Shown here: positions 9,077-18,073 of the stretch, one piece after another
Layout: each line of letters starts with the position of its first letter
Numbering within the stretch: position 1 is the first letter of the stretch
Assembly: GCA_040357565.1 (NCBI GenBank)
Contig: JBDODJ010000032.1
Direction: 5' to 3' (one strand)
From: Cercozoa sp. M6MM
Lineage: Eukaryota > Endomyxa: Ascetosporea
DNA: 64,000 nt
The notes under the pieces: model-generated
Seen by the model: the letters and a program-made list of their open reading frames with translations, nothing else
Told to the model about the DNA's origin: nothing
The model's database searches: none
Program-made: the position numbers and the translations under genes

Positions 9077-10953
9077 TTAGTCCTCGACCTGCTCCTTGGC
9101 CTCGAGGATCTCCGTGAAGGTCAGCACGTCGCGGCCCTCCTCGCGCATCGTGTCGTACTGCACACGAATGCCGAGTTATACCCCCCTTTACCCCCCCCCT
9201 GCCCGGCGTGCAAGCGTACCAGCGTGCCAAACACGGCGAGAATCACGCCAAACAAAACGCCGCCGAACAAGGTGGTCACAATTATCACTGCGCACACGAG
9301 TTTTTTTTAATTAAGGAGGTGCATTTTCAACATTAAGCTCTCCCTTAACTAATTTGATTTTAGTTAAGGCTACCAAACACCAAGAAGAACCAAATCGCCG
9401 CGAACTGCTGCGTCGCATTCGCTGCGGCATACGCGATTTCGTGGCTACAAAAAAAGGGTCAACGTTCCCACAGGACTCGGTCCATTTGGACCGGTCGGCT
9501 CCTTTAACAAAAAGAGCAGAGGGAGGGGGAAACGGTACAAGGCCTCGCCCACAAAGACCTGGAACAGCGACAGCACCGAGTGGCCCAGACTGTCGAAGTG
9601 CGCCTGCAAAAATGAGATGCTTAAGGGGGTGAGATGGTTAAGGGGGTGAGATGCTTAAGGGGGTGAGATGCTTAAGGGGGTAAGAACGCACATCGTAGCC
9701 GAGTTGCCGCCGCACGGCGTCGTCGAAAGTGCCGTAGAACAGCGTCACAGCAACGGTGCCGAAAAAGAAGAAAACGCAGAACAGCAGCAGCAGCAGTGCG
9801 CCGAACTAAGCGGTACATTCGGACCAGTTCGGACAAAGGTGGCTACACGTGGGGTCCATTTGTACACATGGTCCCTTTCGTACCGGTTCGTACGCATGCG
9901 ACAGCACGAACAGGAAGCGGCGCATCGACTTCAGCAGCGCCAGCACGCGGAAGATCGGCAGCGCCATGCCTGAGGGGGGGGGGGNNNNNNNNNNNNNNNN
10001 NNNNNNNNNNNNNNNNNNNNNNNNNNNNNNNNNNNNNNNNNNNNNNNNNNNNNNNNNNNNNNNNNNNNNNNNNNNNNNNNNNNNTAGGGGGGTAAATAGG
10101 GGGGTAAACAGGGGGGTAAAGCCTACGCTACTGCTCTCCAGCGCCGCCAGTCGCAGCGGCAGCATCTGCGTCGCAAACTGAGCGAACTCGAGCTCGCACA
10201 CCACGTGGCACAGCGAGGCCGGAATCGGCGTTTTCTGCACACAACCGTCACTCAGTACTCGGTCATTGATCGATCAGTGATCGATCATTTTCGATCACTG
10301 ATCGATCGCTTGCGATCACAACAAATTAATCACACCAAATTAATCACACCAACTTAATCACACCAAATTAATCACACCAAATTAATTACAAAAAAATTAA
10401 ATTAATCCTCCCAAAACGAGCGATCATTTTCGATCACTGATCGATCACTCGCGATCACTGATCGATCAGTGTGGGCACTGACCGGGAAGCGGCGCAGCAG
10501 GCGGCGCAGCAGGTCGTCGTGTCGGAAGCGGCGCAGCGCATGCGGCGCCACGCGCGCGTCGCTGCCAACCGAGTCGCCAATGTCCTCCAGCAGCGACACC
10601 AGCGCCTGCTCGCTGTTCCGCGCGGACTGTGTGACCATACGGACCGTACACTTTGTACACCGATACTAACACACCGTCGTACCTCGATCTTCACCAAGGC
10701 GTGATCCTGCAGCGTGCGCTCGCAAATGCCGACGAAGTGCGCGCGCTTGCGGCGCCCGAAAAACGCGCCGGCAGCCACTAGGGCACCCGACACGCCATCG
10801 ACGTCCAGCCGCGCATCTTCCGCGCGTAAGCTGCGGTCACACACGCGCACAAATACCACAAAGACACACGAGACTACGCACAGATTACTCGGCCAGCCGC
10901 CGCAGCAGATCTGCCTCGCTCGTAGCGCCGTCGAGTGCACTAAGATACGACAT
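9077..10953 (-). CDS. Single-domain cation channel, pore module with reduced voltage sensor
   Basis: Ten exons chain in frame (start MSYLSALDGATSEADLLRRL at 10953, end EILEAKEQVED at 9077). Residues 1-130 or so are hydrophilic and Arg-rich. Then come CHVVCELEFAQFATQMLPLR and an S4-like helix (IFRVLALLKSMRRFLF), S5 (FGALLLLLFCVFFFFGTVAV), a pore loop (DSLGHSVLSLFQVFVGEALH) and S6 (WFFLVFVIIVTTLFGGVLFG). The loop resembles the sodium/calcium channel filter helix (LFQVxTGExW), with Glu kept and Trp replaced by Leu. One pore per chain implies a tetramer. S1-S3 of a usual sensor are not visible; they could be missing exons or lost in the N gap of one intron. Family assignment (BacNaV/EukCat/CatSper-like) is open. 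Confidence 0.65.
9614..9681. repeat. Intronic tandem repeat, 17-base unit x4
   Basis: Four copies of gagatgcttaagggggt (one with a single change) form most of one channel-gene intron, just outside the exon that ends at 9615. On the sense strand the unit is C-rich. Confidence 0.9.
9985..10084. other. Assembly gap (100 N) in channel-gene intron
   Basis: Exactly 100 N, bordered by a G run on the left and TAGGGGGG-type repeats on the right. The round size suggests a placeholder of unknown true length. Confidence 0.95.
10085..10120. repeat. TTTACCCCCC-type intronic repeat (minus sense)
   Basis: Three units of aggggggtaaac directly next to the gap, inside an intron of the channel gene. The same decamer recurs in other genes' introns. 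Confidence 0.85.
10266..10472. repeat. GATC-palindrome repeats plus (acaccaaattaat)n, intronic
   Basis: Two blocks of self-complementary TGATCGATCA units (10266-10315 and 10420-10472) flank four or five copies of a 14-15-base AT-rich unit, accaaattaatcac. All lie in the channel-gene intron between the RRFP and KTPIP exons. Related GATC palindromes occur at 18510-18573. Confidence 0.85.
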
Positions 10954-11127
10954 CTCTTAGCACGTCTGTGCACTGCCTCACGGATCTAAATGCGCTTCCC
11001 ACAGCAAGAGATTTTTATTTTCGGCTAGGGTTGTTTATTTGTTCAGTTCTTGCATTCCAAATGCCCTTCTCAGTCAGCTAGAAAACTGGAGCGGTGTACA
11101 GTACTGTACATGAAGACCTTAGTTTGT

Positions 11128-12195
11128 ATCCGATTCAATCGAGCGATTGCCCAGTAGCTGAGCTTGTCGACGGCGTCGTTGGGCCAAGCGGATCCTTGGC
11201 ACCACGTCTTGCCTCATTCACACAGGCACAACACATACAGTAGAGTACCAAAGAGTGGAACCCAACCAACAGAGCGAACGGGATTCAAACTGAAAGGAAC
11301 GTAAGTTTACACCGCGAACTTGACAAATCACAGAGATAGGTTGAAACAGACGAGGTCGCGAACGGTTTAAACAGACGATGAGCCACCGATCCGGCTCTGT
11401 TGATGTCAACCTTGCCGTCGAGTAGGTTGGTGGCATACTGCGACTGGGACAGTTTGGTATCCAAAACCTGACGATAGACCCATTTTTGGACATATGTATC
11501 TTGTGGCAGTGCAGAAGTGCTTTGAGCGCCTCAATCATCGTGCCAGCTGGACTCATCAAACAATGCAAACTGTACAGTAAAATTAGCTGTGACAGCGACA
11601 AAGACAGAACACTCACGCCGAGCCGAGAAAAGGGAATTGCCGCGAGAACTGGTGGAAACAGGAATCAGTTTACGCTCCCAACAAGTTGCCACTCGAATCG
11701 TGTGCGAGCGGCGTAATTGGCAGTTGGATAGAATCCACATGCCAAGTCACATGCGCGCCGTTTCACCGTCTGCAGCACAACAGACAAGCGTTCCAATCTG
11801 TTCCACAACGGAATTGGAAGTCAATTTCATGGCAAACGAAACCTCCAAGTGGTGCAGGTTTGCCGAGATGAGCGTGTGTGCCCATGCATCATTCGGTGCA
11901 GCTGGCAATGCAACGAACATCAGAAGGTCAGTCAGGAGATTCTGCAGCCGAAGCTTCAGTTTAAAACAAAACAAGTTGAAATACCTTCGTGCATTCCAGT
12001 AAATGTGGTCGACATGTCCATCCCCTCGATTGCAAAACTGTTACGCGCTCGTGTTTGTGGCGAATGATCATATCAAGAAAAAGGTATAGTTTACCTTTTC
12101 TACAGTGCATTCTTGGCAACCACGATGGCGTACCCTGTCAGCAATGTACAGCAACACCGAGTCGACCGAGCGTTCTGATGAGAAACGTCGGCAAA
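11128..12195 (-). pseudogene. Decayed partial copy of the secreted protein gene at 14.7-17.7 kb
   Basis: Matches the 3' exons of the 14695-17701 gene in order and orientation; for example, both copies share nearly identical ccgattcaatcgagcgattg and TLISANLHxxEVSF coding. Against the other copy it shows a one-base gain in the exon reading SVDSVLL, an in-frame stop where the other has LLKRIP (TTG GGA GCG TAA), and a 35-base deletion after the FDESSW codons. The 5' half is absent; the Cys-rich gene occupies that position on the opposite strand. I read it as a truncated duplicate. Confidence 0.65.
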
Positions 12196-12380
12196 ACTCC
12201 GGGTCAGTTTTGGGTTTGTTCCCAAAGTGTGCCATTTCAGTTTTTGTCAGACTGTGTCTCAAAAAACTCGCTCTACGCTCTAACTTTCCCAAACTGAGTC
12301 AACTGACCGTCCATACAATCTGGTTTTACGAAGGACAGCTGCCTCTCCAAATTAACTGAAGAAGCGTCCAATCCGACGAA

Positions 12381-14181
12381 ATGAAGATTTTGTTGGCAGT
12401 TCTCTGTGTCGCGCAGCTGACTTTGTTTCCATGTCCAGTGGCTGCGAGTTATGCACACGACTCTGCGAAGAACGTCTACCCGAGCGGCAACACTAATATC
12501 TCCCCCAAAAAGGGTGATGGCTACTCGAGTGGCTACGACAGTGAACACGATGCCAAGCACGACAAGAACCTTGAACACGTCAAGCAAGACCTGCACAGCA
12601 TTTTCATGGTACTGTGTCTATACTGTACAGTACAACGCATACAGTACAATACAGTCTGTGTATTACACAAACTGCATGTAAAACTGTACGTTGTTCTGTA
12701 GGGCATGGACTCGGCCAGCAGTCAGCTGCAGGCGACGATTCACCAACTGTGGGCGCGTCTCAAGAACGCAGCCACAGTGATCAAGAATCAGACCCAGACC
12801 ACGACTACGACTGCGACGACTGCCACTCCCAGTGCTGCGCCTACCGAGACCACGACCACAGCTGCAGCAACCACCCAGACCACGACACTGCCGTGTGACT
12901 GCACGCAGCAGGACGTGCCTGTCACGCCCGTTCCGACACCCTGTCCGTCTGTGCCGGCCAATCCCTTCCTGCCTGGTCTGTTTCCTCAGTCTTCTCTGTT
13001 CTCGTGTGTGCTTGTACAGTACGTACTGTGCTACTGTACTGCTTGTACTGTACACTCTGTGCTGTACTGTACTGTGTGTGCCCTCAGGCGACCCGTGTAC
13101 GTGCGACTTTGAGTGTGCCTCTGGCGCCGACGCTCGTTGTTCGGGCGACTGCACAGTCACGCTGCTGAACGGCACCTCGAGTGCTCCCACTGACGCTGGA
13201 GGTGCTCCTCTGATGCACGTGTGCATCTCGGCCAGTCAGGTGCCTGCCGGGCAGGCGTGCCACTGCGACTCGCAGTGTCCCAGCGGTCTGCAATGTGTCG
13301 GCGCCGACCTGGACGCTGCCACGTCTCGCACCTGTGCCCTCACTCTCGGACAGTCCTGTGACTTCAGCAATGACATGTGCATGCCTGGTACTGCAGTGCA
13401 TGTCCGTCTGTACTGTACAAAAATACTGACTGAACTGAAACTGAACTGAAACTGAACTGACTGAAACTGAACTGCACAGGACTGCAGTGCGACGCCTCGT
13501 CGTTGAAGTGCGTGATTCCCCTAGGCACGGGCACTCCAATCATGTGTCGCGACCGCGCAGACTGTCCGGACGGAGCCTTGTGCGACGACAGCGGCGACTG
13601 CAAGGGCGCTCGCGACCAGGCGTGCACAGAAAACGGAGAGTGTCTGTCTGGAACTTGCACTTCGAACATGTGCGAGAAGCCTACGGGAGGTGCACTCGGC
13701 GATCTCTGCGACAAGGAAACACATCGTGCCGGTCCATTAGGAGACAATACCTGTTCTTCCGGTCTCGCATGTGCCAACGCTGGTACCATACTGCGTTAGT
13801 ATTGGAACGTGTTGGAACTTTGTGCGACAGGCTACCAGCAGTCGCTGCCGAATCCGAACGGTCAGCTGAAGTGTTTAACCCGAAGCAATCTTACTCCCAC
13901 GTGCGCTGCTTCGAGTGAGTGCGCCTCGGGGCAGTGTGTTAGTGCTGTCTGTCAGGAGACGCCCTACAGTCAGCGACTGCCTGCAGGCGGCCGTGTCTTG
14001 TGGCACTGTTGTGTGTTTCGGAGGAGGAGTCTGCGGCGCAATCGCAGCAGACCAGTGTCCCTTCGCCATGGCCGGCGCTGCGTGTACGGCGGGTTCGCAG
14101 TACGAGTGCGAGATGCCAACGAATGTCGGTCTCGACGACTTCCAGATCTGCACGGCTGCCAGCACTTGTCCCATCCCTTAA
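12381..14181 (+). CDS. Secreted Cys-rich repeat protein with Thr-rich stalk
   Basis: Start MKILLAVLCVAQLTLFPCPV is a signal peptide. A short charged region and an exon of mucin-like Thr/Ala runs (TQTTTTTATTATPSA) follow, then about five Cys-rich modules of the kind CxCDxxCxSGLxC, for example ACHCDSQCPSGLQC, ADCPDGALCDDSGDC, GECLSGTCTSNMC and SECASGQCV, ending TAASTCPIP. Donor sites near 12609, 12976, 13388 and about 13790 join in frame. The modules resemble EB/dickkopf-like disulfide repeats of extracellular proteins. Near 13940 the frame can only be continued by removing a very short intron (19 or 28 bases) or by assuming an indel. Probable extracellular matrix or surface protein. Confidence 0.6.
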
Positions 14182-14694
14182 CTTCGAGTCCGTCTGTAGC
14201 GACGACTTCAAGAGAGCGTGTCACAGTTTCTATTCTATCGATCGATACCCTCAACCAACTGCAGTGAGTAGTTGAATCAGGTATGGCGGGGTTTTTCGAG
14301 GCAAAATCAGAATCAAAGCGCCATTTGACTAAAAAAACGTGTCTAAGCGGCATTTAAGCCTCACAAAGGCAAAGCCGAACCCCCCAAAATACGCACATGG
14401 TAGGCCAAAGTAGCGATGATGTGACCGCCCAGACCCGGATTTCGAACTTATTTGAATACAACGGGCAACAACTTTGTCGAAATTGCTAAAACAAAACGCG
14501 GCTAAACCGCTGATTCTAGCTAATAGTGACAGAATACTGTTTTAACAACAGGGCACACAGCGGTACATCTAATAAAAGCAATTTGAGTGCGTATTTTGGG
14601 GGTTCGGCATTGCCTCGAAAAATCGATGCAATTAAACTTACTACCCTCCTCAATCAGCGAGAGGTTGAAGAGGAGTCTCAGATATTTATCCGAT
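14182..14694. other. Intergenic holding a MITE-like element
   Basis: No gene is recognised between the convergent ends; most of it is the inverted-repeat element at 14280-14622. Confidence 0.5.
14280..14622. mobile_element. MITE-like inverted-repeat element
   Basis: Left end ggtatggcggggtttttcga matches the left end of the element at 45684. The sequence ttgcctcgaaaaa near 14610-14622 is the inverse of ttttt-cgaggcaa at the left. An internal 22-base inverted pair (gccgaacccccc..., 14382-14404, against its complement at 14586-14608) gives strong hairpin potential. No ORF. The right end is degraded, so the boundary is approximate. Confidence 0.55.
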
Positions 14695-17600
14695 TCAATC
14701 GAGCGATTGCCCAGAAGCTGAGCTTGCCGACGGCGTCGTCTGGTCGGTGGAGATCGCAGCGACAAGCGGGACCTTGGCACCAACGTCTTGCCTAATTTTC
14801 AACCACAAGACACTCAGTCCCACCAAGCGTACATATCAAAGAACGTACACCGCGAACTTGACAAACTTCACAAAGACAGGCAAGGTCGCGAGCGGTCCGA
14901 ACAGACGATTCGCCGCCGATCCGACTTCACTGATGTCAACCTTGCTCTCGAGTAAGCCGGCAGCATACTTGGCCTCTCGAAGAACGCGCGAGAACTGCAG
15001 GAACAGCTTGATATACTGATAGACCTATATATTTTCATCTTAAATCACAAAAGTACCATGTGTATTTTGTGGCAGTGCAGAAGTGCTTTGAGCACCTCAA
15101 TCATCGTGTTTGGAAGGAAAACACTGAAGGGAGCTTCGTGGCGCCAGCTGAACTTATCAAACATTACAAACTGTACCTGTGCCTGAGACCGAGAAGAACA
15201 AAACACTCACGTTTCGAGGGCCAAAAGAAGGGGACTGCAGCGAGAACTGGTGACCACAGGAATACGCTTCAACAAGTCTCCACTCGAGTCGTATGCGGGC
15301 GGCGTCGACTGTACTGCGACCGCTTTGCTCAACACGCTGTGTTCGACAGTCGGATTGTGCTGAAAGGTAGGCCAAAATGTACTGTACATATGATAAAATT
15401 ATATATGTAAACCAGTACCGATGGAATTCGCAATTGAAAAATGGAATCCGCCTGCCAAGCCATACGCAGCCATTTCACCGTCTGCAGCGCAACAAACAAG
15501 CGTTTCGATCTGTTTCAATGGAATTGGAAGACAGTTTCATAACAAACGAAACCTCCGAGTAGTGCAGGTTTGCCGAGATGAGCGTGTGCGCCCAGGCATC
15601 ATTCGGTGCAGTTTGCAGTGCAGCGAACATCAGAAGGTCAGCCAGGAGATTCTGCACAGCCGAAGCTTCGATTTAAAACAAAACAGGTTCAGTTTCAAGA
15701 AATAAACTTACCTTGATGCTTCCAGTAAATGTGGTCGACATGTCCATCTCTTCGATTGCAAAACTGTTACATGCTCGTTTCTGTCGCAAATATTATGTGA
15801 AGAACAAACGAAGAAGAAGGAAAGGAAGGCTAGATTACAATCGCTTCCGAAGGCGGCACGTTAAGTTTGATGCTGAGAGCCACCAGCCACGCGAAAGCAG
15901 TTGCATCTTTGGCAACCACGATGGCGTATTCTGTCAGCGACGAGAGTAACATGGAGTCCACTGAGCGTCCCTGATGGGCGAGAAACAAAAGCACAGTCCC
16001 AGAAAAGCACACGAAGAATCCGAAGAAAATCAACCATCTCGCTGATTTCGTGGTAGGTTAGGAAGGGTATAGTTTTCGGAACTGATGGAATAGTCAGATT
16101 CAACGCCAGAAGAGGGAACAATTGGCGATGTTCGATGTGCGGATCATAGCTAAAGTAAAAAGCCGGATCAGAACACACAGTAAATGAATTGAGACAAGTG
16201 AGATAATTTGTGTACCTGGTTTTGCCGGTCAGCGCGGCCTTCAACGCTGCCACGAGATCGAGCAAGTGGTGGGATGGCACTGTGATACCAAAGCAATCGA
16301 CTGTAGTGCTGATTCCTCTCTGTTTGCTGCAAGCGAACAAATCTGTCATCTTGAGTCAAGACAGAATGACCGATCGTACAGTTCGTCGCTGAAGAAACGC
16401 ACAGGCGATTCGTGCATCAACATGACTGCTCGAAGCAGGGGCTGTGTCCACATTGTTTCAGGTCGTGCCAGCGATTGTGCTGCGAGGGACTTCTTTTCAA
16501 CTCCTTGGGCCCCACCCACCTTGATACTCGAGAGCACAACGGCTGGTAACCAGTCAAACCGACGATGTCGCTCGCCTATCAAAACAGAAAGAGTCCAAAC
16601 CCCTACAAAATGAAAATAGAATGTGCAGTACCTTCAACAGCGTTCTGGTAGAGGAATATCAGCATACGCAGGAAAACTGGACGCAGTTGCGGGATGTGCT
16701 GCACCAAAAACGAAGGCCGAGAGTAAAATACAAAAAAAATCTGTTGAGTCAACTTACTTCTAGAGCCGCGGCGTAGTTGTACACAGAGTATTGTGTGTTC
16801 ACGAAGTTTGTGTGCCAAAGCTGACACGATTCGCACAACGTCTCAGCGAAAAGGCAAAAGTCAGTTGTTTCAGTTGGTAAATTTACCTTCGGTGTGGCAG
16901 CCATTGTAGAGGAGTACCACATGATAGCTCTGCTAGCCCAGACGTCGTACTCCTCAGAAGTGTCGTTAAACACGAAGTAGCACAAAACAGAAGGTGTCGT
17001 TTCTTCAGTGTTGACACATCGATCAATCCCTCGACCACCGTTCTCGGCGACACTGATGCCAGCGATCGCTGTGTCCAGCAGTGTCTGCATGAACACGAGC
17101 GACATAGGCGGAATCGAGACTCTCAGGTTTCGAGAAGGATCTTTCCATTGCTTGCACTGATAATAAACGACGTAAATATTACCTTAAAGCGAAAAAATCA
17201 AAAAACCAAAACACCTTCCAAAAATCCGCTGCTTGTCGACGATACAGCTTTCGCATGATCGTTTGTTCGGTAGGTTGGGCCGATCTCTGGCGTGCTACAC
17301 CTAGTTCTACGCCCAGCGCTATTGCAAACTGCTGGACATCGGCGCGGAGCAGTTCGAACAGAGTCGTGATCACTCCAAGTGGCGACTCTTCTCGTGCGGG
17401 GTCAACACACTGTTCCACCATCGAGAACAGCTCGAGTTGCTGCGCCTGACGAGCATCACTGTCGTAAGGGAGCCCACGACAGTACTCTTGGTTTAACAGA
17501 CCGCGCAGGCAGTCCTACATCACCAGGTTAACTTTGTCAGATTTGAGTCAGTAGCCACTCAGCAAAAAACGAGAAAATATGACTCCAAAATACTGCACGC

Positions 17601-17701
17601 AAAACCGACGCAAACGCTACCTCGAGTGTGCGCGTGACGCGCACTTGGGTCGCACTTGCGCCCAGGATCAGCAAAACCCAGCAAAGCCACGTTTTGGCCA
17701 T
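14695..17701 (-). CDS. Large secreted protein of unknown family
   Basis: Start MAKTWLCWVLLILGASATQV is a clear signal peptide at 17701. About ten exons follow on the minus strand, with text such as EYCRGLPYDSDARQAQQLEL, REESPLGVITTLFELLRADV, FVFNDTSEEYDVWASRAIMW, TIPFLTYHEISEM, QNLLADLLMFAALQTAPNDA, VYQYIKLFLQFSRVLREAKY and GPLATLPVFVKFVKF. No transmembrane helix beyond the signal is convincing, and I recognise no domain. Against the copy at 11.1-12.2 kb this gene has two bases fewer in the exon after KLSSNS, so its own C-terminal reading frame is not certain. It may be partly decayed or use a different splice site there. Confidence 0.45.
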
Positions 17702-18073
17702 GTGATTTTGAATCTTATCGACTTTTGTTTCTCTCGTTGTGTGTTTGCTGGCTTCGCAGAAAGGCAACGCCAATGCTACGCTTTTGGACAAGCGAACTGA
17801 TTTCAGACTCGCGCACTGACTCTAGGAAAGAGAAACTCGATTTTCCCAGGGTGGGCCAGGTCCCCGCACCTCGGGTCCGCCACTTGCCTCTCAAAGTCCG
17901 ACACTCGGATCAAAAGTCACATTTTCTGGTTTCGCTAAAAGCGTCTATAGTCCCTGGGAATCACACGCATGCATCTAATCTGGTTCATTCAAGCAGGAAA
18001 ACAGAACAGAGATTGAGACCAAAAAACAAAAAAAAAGTGCTGTGCTGGTGCGACCTGGGCATGAAAGTTAGAG
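17702..18073. promoter_or_regulatory. Divergent intergenic region
   Basis: 372 bases between two divergent start codons. No specific element recognised. Confidence 0.3.

Noticed and set aside
10266-10472. Palindromic repeat block as a CRISPR array or replication origin
   Set aside because: Units are self-complementary without regular spacers and sit in a eukaryotic intron.
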